Positions 17,617 to 26,965 of a stretch of DNA of 64,000 nucleotides are shown one piece after another; position 1 is the first letter of the stretch, and every line of letters starts with the position of its first letter. Both the position numbers and the translations under genes were made by a program. Source of the DNA: Caballeronia zhejiangensis (GTDB lineage Bacteria; Pseudomonadota; Gammaproteobacteria; Burkholderiales; Burkholderiaceae); NCBI RefSeq assembly GCF_000698575.1, contig NZ_JFHD01000033.1, positions 1 through 64,000 on the forward strand, given 5' to 3'. Below the pieces are notes generated by a model that saw nothing but the letters and a program-made list of their open reading frames with translations, did no database searches and was not told the DNA's origin.

Positions 17617-19329
17617 ATGAGCGATTCGGCCAGGAGGCGCGCGAGCGTAAGCGGTAACGATCAGTATGACTACATAGTGGTCGGGGCAGGATCGGCGGGA
17701 TGCGCGGTCGCGAGCCGCCTTGCCGACCAGCAAGGGGTCACGGTCGCATTGCTGGAGACCGGCCCGGACGATCATCACTACACGGTGTGGGCGCCCGTCG
17801 GCGTGGCGAAGCTGGCGGTGAAGGAAAATGTGCGCAACTACGGTTATCACACGCTGCCGCAACCGTCGCTGAACAACCGGGTGTCGTTTCAGCCGCGCGG
17901 CCGCGGACTCGGCGGCAGCTCGTCGATCAACGGCATGCTGTATGTCCGCGGTCATCGCAACGATTACGATCGATGGGCGCAACTCGGATGCCGCGGCTGG
18001 AGCTACGAAGAAGTCCTTCCGTACTTCCGCAAGGCCGAGTCGAACGGCCGGATCCGCAATGGTCTCGACGACGCCTTCCACGGCGCGCAAGGCCCGCTGC
18101 ACGTCTGCGATCAGCGCACGCTCAATCCGTTCAGCCAGCGCTTCATCGACGCCGCGTTGCAGGCGGGCATGCGGCTCAATCACGATTTCAACGGACAGCA
18201 TCAGGAAGGCGTCGGGCTATATCAGGTCACGCAGTACAACGGCGAGCGCTGGAACACCGCGCGCGCGTATCTGCATCGCGGCGACGCAGCCGATGCATCG
18301 CTCTGCGGCGGCCGCGACTCGCTCTCGGTGATGACCGGCACGATCGCGCTGCGCATTGAGTTCGACGGCAAGCGGGCGACCGGCGTGCGCGTCGTGCGCG
18401 ATGGCGTCGAGCGCAGCCTGCGTGCGCGTCGCGAGGTCATCGTGTGCGCGGGCGCGTTCAATTCGCCGCAACTGCTTCTGGCATCGGGAATCGGCCCGGC
18501 CGCGCATCTGCGCGAGATGGGTATCGATGTCGTGCACGATCTGCCGGGCGTCGGCGAGAACCTGCAGGATCACATCGACATCACGATCAAGAAGGCCGTG
18601 CCGACCGCCGATCTCTACGGCTACTCGTGGCGCAACATCGCGCGCATGATTCCGGAGCTGATGCGCTACAGGCGCGACCGCACAGGCATGTTCGCATCGA
18701 ACATCATCGAGGCGGGCGGCTTCACGCGCAGCCGCGAAGGGCTCGCGGAACCCGATCTGCAGTTCGCGTTCATTCTCGCGCTCGTGGGCAGCCGTGGCGA
18801 CGGCGCGGGCAGGAAAGCGCCGCCGGGATACAGCTGTCACGCGACCAACCTGCGCCCGAAAAGCCGTGGCGTGCTTCGCCTCAAGTCGCGCGACATGCGC
18901 GACGCGCCGCTCATCGATCCGCGCTATCTGAGCGTGGAATCCGACATGGACAACCTCGTGACCGGCGTGCGGCTCATTCGCCGGATTTTCTCGCAGCCCG
19001 CGCTTGCGCAAGCGGGCGGGCGCGAGCTCATGACCGACGATTTCGGCCCCGGCGAGGGCGATGAGCGCGCCATTCGCGCTTACATCCGCCAGCATGCGGA
19101 CACGCTCTTTCATCCGGTCGGGACATGCAAGATGGGCGTCGATGAACTCGCGGTCGTCGACCCCGACCTGCGCGTGCGCGGCATCGATGGTCTGCGCGTG
19201 GCCGACGCCTCGGTCATGCCGACGATCATCGGCGGCAACACGAACGCGCCGACCATCATGATCGCGGAGAAGGCCGCGGATCTCATTCGTGCCGCCGTCT
19301 CCACCGAGACGCGCGTCGAGGCAATCTAA
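17617..19329 (+). CDS. GMC family oxidoreductase (choline/alcohol dehydrogenase-like)
   Basis: A 570-residue FAD enzyme. The dinucleotide fold is at residues about 20-50 (YIVVGAGSAGCAVASRLA), GMC signature 1 is in GRGLGGSSSINGMLYVRGH, signature 2 in GAFNSPQLLLASGIGP, and the catalytic His/Asn region in LFHPVGTCKMG and GGNTNAPTIMIAEKAADL. It oxidises an alcohol, with choline, glucose or long-chain alcohol as options. The gene 18 bp downstream encodes an alkylsulfatase-like hydrolase, which suggests the fatty alcohol released from an alkyl sulfate as substrate; this is inference. ATG at 17617 has a GGAG-like sequence upstream. Confidence 0.93.
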   Translation: MSDSARRRASVSGNDQYDYIVVGAGSAGCAVASRLADQQGVTVALLETGPDDHHYTVWAPVGVAKLAVKENVRNYGYHTLPQPSLNNRVSFQPRGRGLGGSSSINGMLYVRGHRNDYDRWAQLGCRGWSYEEVLPYFRKAESNGRIRNGLDDAFHGAQGPLHVCDQRTLNPFSQRFIDAALQAGMRLNHDFNGQHQEGVGLYQVTQYNGERWNTARAYLHRGDAADASLCGGRDSLSVMTGTIALRIEFDGKRATGVRVVRDGVERSLRARREVIVCAGAFNSPQLLLASGIGPAAHLREMGIDVVHDLPGVGENLQDHIDITIKKAVPTADLYGYSWRNIARMIPELMRYRRDRTGMFASNIIEAGGFTRSREGLAEPDLQFAFILALVGSRGDGAGRKAPPGYSCHATNLRPKSRGVLRLKSRDMRDAPLIDPRYLSVESDMDNLVTGVRLIRRIFSQPALAQAGGRELMTDDFGPGEGDERAIRAYIRQHADTLFHPVGTCKMGVDELAVVDPDLRVRGIDGLRVADASVMPTIIGGNTNAPTIMIAEKAADLIRAAVSTETRVEAI

Positions 19330-19347
19330 TTCAGCGGGGAACATCGC

Positions 19348-21282
19348 ATGCAAAACGGTGACACACAGGCGCTGCCGAAACCTTATCCGCCGTCGCTGCC
19401 GGCGACCGCGGCGACGCGCGCGGCGCACGAGCGCGCGCTGCACGAACTGCCTCCCGACGATCCCGAGGAGGAAGCGGACGCGCGGCGCGGATTCATCGGC
19501 ACGGTGCCGGACGCCGAGGTGCGCGGCGCATATGGCCAGCTCGTCTGGAGCCTCGCGGACTACGCGTTTCTGAACGAGCCCGAGGCGCCCGACACCGCGC
19601 ATCCGTCGCTGTGGCGTCACGCCCGCATCAATTCGCTGCACGGCCTTTTCAAGGTGACGGAGCGCATTTATCAGGTGCGGGGTTTCGACGTCTCGAACGT
19701 CACGTTCATCGAGGGCGACAGCGGGCTCATCGTCATCGATCCGCTGACATGCAAGGAAACCGCCGAGGCCGCGCTCGCGCTCTATTGCGCGCATCGGCCG
19801 AAGCGTCCGGTCGTGGCCGTCATCTACAGCCATAGCCACGCGGATCATTTCGGCGGCGTGCGCGGCGTCACGAATGACGCGGATGTGCAGGCCGGGCGCA
19901 CGGCGATCATCGCGCCGGCCGGGTTCATGGAAGAGGCGGTGTCGGAAAACGTGATGGCCGGCCCGGCGATGGCGCGCCGCGCGCAGTTCCAGTTCGGCCA
20001 CACGCTCGCGCGCAACGCGTGCTGCCAGATCGATGCCGGCATGGGCAAGACCATGCCGCGCGGCACGATCACGCTGATTCCGCCGACGCAGCTCATTCGG
20101 GAGCCGCTGGAGACGCATGTCATCGACGGCGTCGAGATCGTTTTCCAGCTGACGCCGGAAAGCGAAGCGCCCGCCGAAATGCATTTCTACTTCCCGCAGG
20201 AGCGCGCGCTCAATCTCGCGGAGAACGGCACGCGCTCGCTGCACAATCTGTGTCCGCTGCGCGGCGCGAACGTGCGCAATGCGCAACGCTGGGCGCGCTA
20301 TCTGGGCGAGTCGCTGGAGCGCTTCGGACGCCACGCGGATGTCGTGTTCGCGCAGCACAACTGGCCGACTTGGGGCCGCGAGCGTATCGCCGGATATCTC
20401 GAAGCACAGCGCGATCTATACAAGTATCTGCACGATCAGACCGTACGCATGATGAATCGCGGCATGAACGCGGCCGAGATCGCGGAGGTCATGCGCCTTC
20501 CCGATTCGCTTCACGCGCTGTGGCACGCGCGCGGCTATTACGGCACGGTGTCGCACAACGTGAAAGCGATCTATCAGCAGTATCTGAGCTGGTACGACGG
20601 CAATCCGTCGAATCTGCACGCGCTGCCGCCGGAACTGGCGGCGCCGCGCTACGTCGAGTACATGGGCGGCGCGGATGCGGTGCTCGAACGCGCGCGCCGG
20701 GATTTCGGCAAGGGCGAATATCGCTGGGTCGCTCAGGTGATGAATCATCTCGTGTTCGCGCAGCCGCAGTTGCTCGAAGCGCGCGCACTGGGCGCGGCGG
20801 CGCTGGAGCAGATGGGCTATCAGGCCGAATCGGCGACGTGGCGCAATGCGTTCCTTCTGGGTGCGCGCGAGTTGCGGGAAGGGCATCGCGCGGCGACGCA
20901 GTTCGCGAGCCGCAGCCGCGACATGGTGTGCGCGATCACCGAAGACATGTTCTTCGACTATCTGGCGGTGCGTATCGACGGGCTGAAGGCACAGAATCTG
21001 ACTGCGCGCTTCGACTGGCGTTTCAGCGATGTCGACAAGCGCTTCTCCGTGAATCTGCAGCACGGCGCGCTGACGTGGTCCGCGCTGCCGTGTGCGTTGC
21101 CGCCGCACGCGCAGATCGACATGACGCGCGAGACGCTGAATCTGATCCTCTGCGGCGAAACCGGCTTCGCGGGCGCACTGCGCGAAGGTCAGATCCGCGT
21201 CACGGGCGATCTCGACGCGTTCAAGTCGCTGCTCGGCGCGCTCGAACAGGTCGACAACGACTTCAACGTCGTGGAACCGTAA
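19348..21282 (+). CDS. Alkyl sulfatase-like MBL-fold hydrolase (SdsA1/BDS1 family)
   Basis: A 644-residue metallo-beta-lactamase fold protein. The metal motif HSHADHFGG lies near residue 155. The usual alkylsulfatase dimerisation domain follows (SLHALWHARGYYGTVSHNVKA) and then a C-terminal SCP2-like domain from about residue 520 (RFSVNLQHGALTW). Known members hydrolyse primary alkyl sulfates such as SDS to alcohol plus sulfate. No signal peptide is visible, unlike the secreted Pseudomonas SdsA1, so it may act in the cytosol. It is tightly linked to the GMC oxidoreductase upstream, and a terminator follows. Confidence 0.9.
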   Translation: MQNGDTQALPKPYPPSLPATAATRAAHERALHELPPDDPEEEADARRGFIGTVPDAEVRGAYGQLVWSLADYAFLNEPEAPDTAHPSLWRHARINSLHGLFKVTERIYQVRGFDVSNVTFIEGDSGLIVIDPLTCKETAEAALALYCAHRPKRPVVAVIYSHSHADHFGGVRGVTNDADVQAGRTAIIAPAGFMEEAVSENVMAGPAMARRAQFQFGHTLARNACCQIDAGMGKTMPRGTITLIPPTQLIREPLETHVIDGVEIVFQLTPESEAPAEMHFYFPQERALNLAENGTRSLHNLCPLRGANVRNAQRWARYLGESLERFGRHADVVFAQHNWPTWGRERIAGYLEAQRDLYKYLHDQTVRMMNRGMNAAEIAEVMRLPDSLHALWHARGYYGTVSHNVKAIYQQYLSWYDGNPSNLHALPPELAAPRYVEYMGGADAVLERARRDFGKGEYRWVAQVMNHLVFAQPQLLEARALGAAALEQMGYQAESATWRNAFLLGARELREGHRAATQFASRSRDMVCAITEDMFFDYLAVRIDGLKAQNLTARFDWRFSDVDKRFSVNLQHGALTWSALPCALPPHAQIDMTRETLNLILCGETGFAGALREGQIRVTGDLDAFKSLLGALEQVDNDFNVVEP

Positions 21283-21304
21283 GCGGCGCGTCGTTATCGC
21301 GTAT

Positions 21305-21336
21305 CGAAAGGCCGGTGCGGGCGCGCCGGCCTTTCG
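21305..21336 (+). terminator. Hairpin after the alkylsulfatase gene
   Basis: Perfect 11-bp stem CGAAAGGCCGG / CCGGCCTTTCG with a 10-base loop, 22 bp past the stop. The T-run is short (CTTTCGCGTTTC). Confidence 0.7.
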
Positions 21337-21408
21337 CGTTTCGGGGCGCGCTCTTTATCGAACGGCTAAGATAGTCGGCCCAGACGAGCCTGAAACAAGG
21401 AACCACGC

Positions 21409-22413
21409 ATGATCGATCTTCGCAGCGACACCGTCACCCGTCCCAGTCAGCCGATGCTCGCCGCGATGACCGCGGCCAAAGTCGGCGACGATGTCTGGGG
21501 CGACGATCCGACCGTCATCGAATTGCAAGGCAGGCTCGCGGAGCGCACGGGCAAGGAAGCGGGCCTGTTCTTTCCGAGCGGCACGCAGAGCAACCTCGCG
21601 GCGTTGATGGCGCATTGCGCGCGCGGCGACGAATACATCGTCGGCCAGCAGGCGCACACGTACAAGTACGAAGGCGGCGGCGCGGCGGTGCTCGGCAGCA
21701 TCCAGCCGCAGCCGATCGAAAACGCGCCCGACGGCGCCTTGCCGCTCGACACGATCGCGGCGGCGATCAAGCCGATCGACAATCACTTCGCGCGCACGCG
21801 TCTGCTCGCGCTCGAAAACACCATCGGCGGGAAGGTGCTGCCGGCGTCTTATGTCGCGGAGGCGACGCAACTCGCGCGCAGTCGCGGTCTGTCGACGCAT
21901 CTCGACGGCGCGCGCGTATTCAATGCGGCGATGGCATCGGACAAACCAGTTGGCGAACTGTGCGCGCCGTTCGACTCGGTTTCCGTCTGCTTCTCGAAGG
22001 GGCTGGGCGCGCCGGTCGGTTCGGTGCTGGTCGGATCGAAGGCATTGATCGATGTCGCGAGCCGCTGGCGCAAGGTGCTCGGCGGCGGCATGCGCCAGTC
22101 GGGCGTGCTGGCGGCGGCGTGTCTGTATGCGCTCGATCATCACGTCGATGGCCTCGCGCAAGACCACGACAACGCCGCGCATCTCGCCGCCGGCCTCGCA
22201 CAGATCGATGGCATCAAGATTCAGTCGCACGCGACGAACATGGTCTTCGCGCAGATTCCCGAGGCGCATTGCGCGCGGCTCGAAGCCTTTCTGAAGGAGC
22301 GCGGCATCCTCACGCAGATGCTCTATGCGTCGCGCTTCGTCACGCATCGCGATGTGTCGCGCGCCGATATCGACACGGTCGTTCGCGCGGTGAAGGATTA
22401 CTTCGCACGTTGA
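21409..22413 (+). CDS. ltaE: Low-specificity L-threonine aldolase
   Basis: A 334-residue PLP enzyme of fold type I that cleaves L-threonine or allo-threonine to glycine and acetaldehyde. It starts MIDLRSDTVTRPSQPM, the family signature. The PLP lysine is in VCFSKGLGAPVGSVL, and the Asp and Arg that contact PLP fall in LSTHLDGARVFNAA. It is a single gene between two terminators, facing puuD. The link with purine breakdown is not evident. Confidence 0.95.
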   Translation: MIDLRSDTVTRPSQPMLAAMTAAKVGDDVWGDDPTVIELQGRLAERTGKEAGLFFPSGTQSNLAALMAHCARGDEYIVGQQAHTYKYEGGGAAVLGSIQPQPIENAPDGALPLDTIAAAIKPIDNHFARTRLLALENTIGGKVLPASYVAEATQLARSRGLSTHLDGARVFNAAMASDKPVGELCAPFDSVSVCFSKGLGAPVGSVLVGSKALIDVASRWRKVLGGGMRQSGVLAAACLYALDHHVDGLAQDHDNAAHLAAGLAQIDGIKIQSHATNMVFAQIPEAHCARLEAFLKERGILTQMLYASRFVTHRDVSRADIDTVVRAVKDYFAR

Positions 22414-22425
22414 AGGTCGAATGAA

Positions 22426-22458
22426 AAATGCCCCGCTTCCGAACGAAGCGGGGCATTT
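22426..22458. terminator. Bidirectional terminator between ltaE and puuD
   Basis: AAATGCCCCGCTTC pairs perfectly with GAAGCGGGGCATTT around a 5-base loop, with A-rich and T-rich flanks that serve both convergent genes. Confidence 0.9.
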
Positions 22459-22478
22459 CATTGCGCGCAGCGGCAAGC

Positions 22479-23672
22479 TTATTCGACAGCGCCGCCTGCA
22501 AACCACGCCGCCACCTTCTGACGCTCCGCATCCGTCATTTGCGTGACGTTGCCGAGCGGCATCGCCTTCAGCGTCACGGCCTGCTGATGCACGCGCTGCG
22601 CATTCTGCTTGATTTCCGCGGGCGTATCGAGCAGGACGCCGGCGGGTGCGCTGCCCATCATCGTCGGATGCGCGGAGTGGCACGTCGCGCAACGCTGCTG
22701 GATGATCGGCTGAATGTCGGAGACCTTGATCGTCGGCGCGCCTGCGGCCTGGGCGACGGGCACCGAAGGTGCGGGCATCGTCCATGCGAACGCGCCGAGC
22801 ACCAGCACGAGACCCGCGACCGGCATGTACCACAGCACCTGGCCGCGATGGCGCATCACGAAGAACTGGCGAATCAGCGCGCCCGCCAGCATGATGAGCA
22901 CGAGGATCAGCCAGTTGTACTTGTGCGTGTAGGTCATCGCGTAGTGGTTCGACAGCATCGCGAACACCACCGGCAACGTGAAGTACGTGTTGTGCACGGA
23001 GCGCTGCTTGCCGCGCTTGCCGTAGATCGCGTTCGGCGTTTCGCCCTTGAGCATCGCGGCGACCATCTTGCGCTGGCCCGGAATGATCACGAAGAACACG
23101 TTCGCCGACATGATCGTCGCGATCATCGCGCCGGTGATCAGATACGCCGCGCGGCCCGCGAACACATGGCACGCGATGAACGCAGCGATCAGCACATAGA
23201 TGCCGACGCAGATGCCGAGCAGCTTGTCGTTGGTGCCGAGCACGCGGCACAGCGTGTCGTACACGATCCAGCCGGCCATCAAAAAGCCGAGCGCGGCCGA
23301 TACGGCGACCACCGGACCCATGTCGAGCACGCTCTTGTCGATGAGATACGTGCTCGGCGCCATCAGATACAGCACGAAGAAGAGGCCGAAGCCCGACATC
23401 CACGTCGTGTACGACGGCCAGAACGACCAGTGCAGGTTTTCCGGCATGTCCTGCGGCGCGACGGAATACTTCTGCATGTGATAGAAACCGCCGCCGTGAA
23501 CGTGCCAGAAATCGCCGAACACGCCGCGTCGGCGCGCGTTCGGGTCGGTTGGCGGTTTCAAACTGTTGTCCAGCGCGACGAAATAGAACGATTCGCCGAT
23601 CCACGCGATCGCGACGATGACGTGCAGACAGCGCAATACGAGATTGAGCCAGTCGGTGACAAAGCCTTCCAT
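22479..23672 (-). CDS. puuD: Membrane-bound urate hydroxylase PuuD (with cytochrome c domain)
   Basis: A 397-residue protein. The first ~300 residues form a urate oxidase N-terminal membrane domain with about eight hydrophobic helices and conserved His, for example FWHVHGGGFYHMQKY and the HNTYFTLPVVF stretch. Residues from about 320 form a c-type cytochrome with the heme motif CATCH (QQRCATCHSAHP) and a distal Met. It oxidises urate to 5-hydroxyisourate and passes electrons to the respiratory chain, without making hydrogen peroxide. ATG at 23672 follows GGAGGAG; GTG at 23684 is the longer option. It is downstream of uraH in the same operon. Confidence 0.94.
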   Translation of the reverse strand: MEGFVTDWLNLVLRCLHVIVAIAWIGESFYFVALDNSLKPPTDPNARRRGVFGDFWHVHGGGFYHMQKYSVAPQDMPENLHWSFWPSYTTWMSGFGLFFVLYLMAPSTYLIDKSVLDMGPVVAVSAALGFLMAGWIVYDTLCRVLGTNDKLLGICVGIYVLIAAFIACHVFAGRAAYLITGAMIATIMSANVFFVIIPGQRKMVAAMLKGETPNAIYGKRGKQRSVHNTYFTLPVVFAMLSNHYAMTYTHKYNWLILVLIMLAGALIRQFFVMRHRGQVLWYMPVAGLVLVLGAFAWTMPAPSVPVAQAAGAPTIKVSDIQPIIQQRCATCHSAHPTMMGSAPAGVLLDTPAEIKQNAQRVHQQAVTLKAMPLGNVTQMTDAERQKVAAWFAGGAVE

Positions 23673-23734
23673 GTACTCCTCCACTACCGATTCGTTATGT
23701 GCTTGTGGGGTTCAAGCGATGTTTTGGCTGCCGC

Positions 23735-24088
23735 TCAGCTTCCGCGATAGGTGCTGTACGCCCACGGCGACACGAGCAGCGGAACGTGATAGTGCGACGA
23801 AGCATCCGCGATGCCGAAGCGCAGCACGACGCGATCGACGAAGCGCGGCTCGGGCACTTTCACGCCGAGCGCGGCGAAGTAGTCGCCTGCGTGGAACACG
23901 AGTTCGTATTCGCCGGTTTCGAAGTCGGCGCCTTCGAGCAGCGGCGCATCGGCGCGGCCGTCGTCGTTCGTGTGGATGGTCCTGATCGCGCGGCGGGCGT
24001 CGCCGTTGAGCGCGAACAGCTCGACTTTGAGGTTCGCGCCCGGGCGGCCGTGCGCGGTGTCGAGGACGTGGGTAGTGAGCTTGCCCAT
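23735..24088 (-). CDS. uraH: 5-hydroxyisourate hydrolase (transthyretin-like)
   Basis: A 117-residue enzyme that hydrolyses 5-hydroxyisourate, the direct product of PuuD. It starts KLTTHVLDTAHGRPG with the catalytic His and ends in the diagnostic YRGS tetrapeptide. It is cotranscribed with puuD (62-bp gap); UraD, the next enzyme, is in the puuE operon. An in-frame extension is possible but gives no family match. Confidence 0.96.
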   Translation of the reverse strand: MGKLTTHVLDTAHGRPGANLKVELFALNGDARRAIRTIHTNDDGRADAPLLEGADFETGEYELVFHAGDYFAALGVKVPEPRFVDRVVLRFGIADASSHYHVPLLVSPWAYSTYRGS

Positions 24089-24551
24089 TCGCAGTTTCCT
24101 TGAGTTGTGCGAGATCCGGCTTTGCGCATCGATCCGAAATTCGGCACCTGATTACTCGAGGTGCGTCTGCGGCGGATCGAGGCTCCACGTCAGTGGCTAC
24201 ATACCCGTCGGCGTTTCAGATGCGCGCCGTGTACAGCATTGTAGGAATTCGAGACGCGCTGTGCGGCCGCGATAGGAAAGATAATGCCTGACGCATGACA
24301 GCGTCGCGTAAGCAAGACGCACGCGCTCGGAATCGCTTTTTGCCGATGCTACCCGCGCCAATAATCGGAAATATATTGCCGCCGTGAAGATGACTATGAC
24401 TGCCGCTTGATTGCGTCCGATTTTTTGGCTGCGGACAGTAGCGGTGCGCGCAATATCCATGGATATTTGCCGCGTCCCGAAGACGGCGGCAGACGCTGGG
24501 TAACCGGGGCTTTTCACTGGTTTCCCAACTGTCTCTGGAGAGAGTTAGCTT
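24089..24551. other. Divergent intergenic region between uraH and the deaminase
   Basis: 463 bp with no supportable gene. It must hold the promoter for uraH-puuD on the minus strand and, on the plus strand, the promoter and structured leader of the deaminase. It is AT-richer around 24340-24440 than its neighbours. Confidence 0.6.
24491..24534 (+). promoter_or_regulatory. Candidate xanthine (NMT1-type) riboswitch
   Basis: The leader of the deaminase gene folds as three stacked short helices: AGAC 24491-24494 with GTCT 24531-24534, TGGG 24497-24500 with CCCA 24524-24527, and AACC 24502-24505 with GGTT 24519-24522. The loop contains CTTTTCAC. The strand pattern GGGTAACC ... CTTTTCAC.GGTTTCCC resembles, from memory, the NMT1 motif RNA that senses xanthine and urate in proteobacteria and lies before purine-oxidation genes. 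The ribosome site GGAG (24537-24540) abuts the closing helix, so control of translation is plausible. No covariance model was run. Confidence 0.5.
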
Positions 24552-25922
24552 ATGCCACGCAGTCTTCTGGTCAAGAACGCCCACATGCTCGTCACGATGG
24601 ACGAAGCGCGCCGCGAAATCGCCGATGGCGGCATGTATATCGAGGGCAATCGCATCGTGCAGGTCGGGCCGACGAGCGAACTTCCGCAATCCGCCGACGA
24701 CGTACTCGACATGCGCGGTCATCTCGTGATTCCGGGCCTCGTCAACACGCACCATCACATGTATCAGAGCCTCACGCGCGCGATTCCCGCCGCGCAGAAC
24801 GCCGAGCTTTTCGGCTGGCTCACGAATCTCTACAGGATCTGGGCGCATCTGACGCCCGAAATGATCCATGTCTCGACCCAGACCGCGATGGCCGAACTGC
24901 TGCTGTCCGGATGCACGACGTCGAGCGATCATTTGTATATCTATCCGAACGGCAGCCGGCTCGACGACAGCATCGCGGCGGCGCGCGAGATCGGCATGCG
25001 GTTTCACGCGGCGCGCGGGAGCATGAGCGTCGGACAAAAGGATGGCGGCTTGCCGCCCGATTCGGTCGTCGAAAAGGAGGATGCGATTCTGAAGGACTCG
25101 CAACGCCTGATCGAGACGTATCACGACGAAGGCCGTTACGCGATGCTGCGCGTGGTGGTCGCGCCTTGTTCGCCGTTTTCGGTGAGCCGCGAATTGATGC
25201 GCGATGCGGCGCTGCTCGCGCGCGAATACGGCGTGTCGCTGCACACGCATCTGGCCGAGAACGTGAACGACGTCGCGTATAGCCGCGAGAAATTCGGCAT
25301 GACGCCGGCGGAATATGCGGAGGATCTCGGCTGGGTCGGGCATGACGTGTGGCACGCGCACTGCGTGCAGCTCGACAAGGCGGGCATCGAGCTTTTTGCG
25401 CGCACAGGGACGGGTGTCGCGCATTGCCCGTGCTCGAACATGCGGCTCGCGTCCGGGATCGCGCCGATTCGCGCGATGCGCGATGCGGGCGTGCCGGTGG
25501 GTATCGGCGTGGATGGGTCGGCGTCGAACGATGGCGCGCAGATGGTCGCGGAAGTGCGGCAGGCTTTGCTCCTGCAACGCGTTGGGTTCGGGCCGGATGC
25601 GATGACTGCGCGCGAGGCGCTGGAAATTGCGACGCTCGGGGGCGCGAGGGTGCTCAATCGCGATGATATCGGGGCGCTTGCGCCGGGCATGGCGGCGGAT
25701 TTTGTGTCCTTCGACCTCTCGCAGGTCGCGTTTGCCGGGGGGCTTTCTGATCCTGTCGCTGCGTTGGTGTTCTGTGCTCCGTCGCAGGTGTCGACCAGTG
25801 TTATCGACGGGAAGATCGTGGTGAAGGATGGGGTGCTTGCGACGGTGGATCTAGGCGCGGTCGTGGAGCGCCACAATCGTCTGGCGCGGGACTTGGTTCA
25901 GGCTTCTTCTTCGGGCTCTTGA
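24552..25922 (+). CDS. 8-oxoguanine/guanine deaminase-like amidohydrolase
   Basis: A 456-residue metal amidohydrolase of the TrzN/AtzA/8-oxoguanine deaminase group. Metal ligands are in VNTHHHMYQSLTRA near residue 70, HTHLAENVND near 235, WHAHCVQLD near 280 and GVDGSASNDGAQM near 330. The segment LFGWLTNLYRIW is typical of Pseudomonas 8-oxoguanine deaminases; guanine deaminase and isoguanine-type activities are alternatives. It would feed urate or xanthine into the PuuD pathway. A probable xanthine riboswitch and a GGAG site precede the ATG. A long imperfect inverted repeat follows the stop. Confidence 0.88.
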   Translation: MPRSLLVKNAHMLVTMDEARREIADGGMYIEGNRIVQVGPTSELPQSADDVLDMRGHLVIPGLVNTHHHMYQSLTRAIPAAQNAELFGWLTNLYRIWAHLTPEMIHVSTQTAMAELLLSGCTTSSDHLYIYPNGSRLDDSIAAAREIGMRFHAARGSMSVGQKDGGLPPDSVVEKEDAILKDSQRLIETYHDEGRYAMLRVVVAPCSPFSVSRELMRDAALLAREYGVSLHTHLAENVNDVAYSREKFGMTPAEYAEDLGWVGHDVWHAHCVQLDKAGIELFARTGTGVAHCPCSNMRLASGIAPIRAMRDAGVPVGIGVDGSASNDGAQMVAEVRQALLLQRVGFGPDAMTAREALEIATLGGARVLNRDDIGALAPGMAADFVSFDLSQVAFAGGLSDPVAALVFCAPSQVSTSVIDGKIVVKDGVLATVDLGAVVERHNRLARDLVQASSSGS

Positions 25923-25940
25923 TCTTTCTTGGGGGCGTTG

Positions 25941-26015
25941 CGTGAAACCAGTGTTCGTGTTGGTCCATTCGCACAGGGGCAACGCTAATAGACCGACGCG
26001 AACACAGCTTTCACG
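25941..26015. terminator. Long imperfect palindrome between convergent genes
   Basis: CGTGAAA ... GTGTTCGTGTTGGTC on the left pairs with GACCGACGCGAACAC ... TTTCACG on the right, allowing G-U pairs, around a ~25-base loop. It lies between the stops of the deaminase and LysR genes, so a shared terminator is likely even though there is no long T-run. Confidence 0.5.
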
Positions 26016-26032
26016 AACGAGCAAGGAAAGCG

Positions 26033-26965
26033 TTAAGACTGATCGATCAACGACCGCGTCGCCTCGGCGACGAGCCCCCGCAACCATCGCACTTCATCCG
26101 AATAATGACACCGCTCATGCCACAACTGGTAATACTGCATCGGCGGAAAATCGAGCGGCGCGGGCACGACTGCCAGCGGCAAGAACCGCGCGTAATGGTC
26201 CGCGAACAGCCGCGTCGTCGTAAACACGAGATCCGACTTGATCAACACGTAAGGCGCGAGATTGAAGTACGGCAACGTAACGACGACATGACGCTTCAAC
26301 CGTTCCCGCGCGAGATGCACGTCGATCGCGCCGCGCTGCCCGACGGAATAGGGCGTCGGCGCGAGATGCGGCGCGTTCAGGTACTGATCGAGCGTAAGCC
26401 CGCCGCGCTTCGCGAAAGGATGCGTATTGCTGACGAGACACACGATCTTGTCGACGAACAGATTGGAAAGATGCAACTGCTCGGGCGGCTCCGGCCAGTT
26501 GCCGACGACGATATCGAGTTTGCCGTCCTCCAGCGCGAGTTCGTAATCGAACGCCGGACCGAGCGAATGAAATTCGAGCGTGGCGTTGGGCGCGGCCTGC
26601 CTGAAGCGCTCGACGACAGTCGGCACGAACAGCACGTTCAGATAATCCGGACAGCCGATCCGATAGCACCGCACCGAAGTGGACGGGTCGAAATTATGCT
26701 GCTGAACCTTGATGCGCTCGATTTCACGCAGCGCGTTCTGCGTCGGTTCGAGCAGGCGCAGGCCATATTCGGTCGGCACCATGCCGGACTTGCCGCGCAC
26801 GAGAAGCGGGTCGCCGGTGATGTCGCGCAAGCGCCGCAAGGCAGCGCTGATGGCGGGTTGCGACTGATTGAGCTTGACGGCCGCACGCGTCACGCTGCGT
26901 TCCATCAGGAGGGTATGCAAGACGCGCAATAAGTAAGTATCGATCGCCTCGCGTTGCTGACTCAT
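26033..26965 (-). CDS. LysR family transcriptional regulator
   Basis: A 310-residue regulator. The N-terminal helix-turn-helix (residues about 10-70) has the segment SVTRAAVKLNQSQPAISAAL. The remainder is a periplasmic-binding-like effector domain. GGAGATAAC precedes the ATG at 26965. It is divergent from the BMP-type ABC transporter (271-bp gap) and convergent with the deaminase, so it likely controls one or both, with a purine as coinducer; the ligand is inferred from context only. Confidence 0.92.
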   Translation of the reverse strand: MSQQREAIDTYLLRVLHTLLMERSVTRAAVKLNQSQPAISAALRRLRDITGDPLLVRGKSGMVPTEYGLRLLEPTQNALREIERIKVQQHNFDPSTSVRCYRIGCPDYLNVLFVPTVVERFRQAAPNATLEFHSLGPAFDYELALEDGKLDIVVGNWPEPPEQLHLSNLFVDKIVCLVSNTHPFAKRGGLTLDQYLNAPHLAPTPYSVGQRGAIDVHLARERLKRHVVVTLPYFNLAPYVLIKSDLVFTTTRLFADHYARFLPLAVVPAPLDFPPMQYYQLWHERCHYSDEVRWLRGLVAEATRSLIDQS

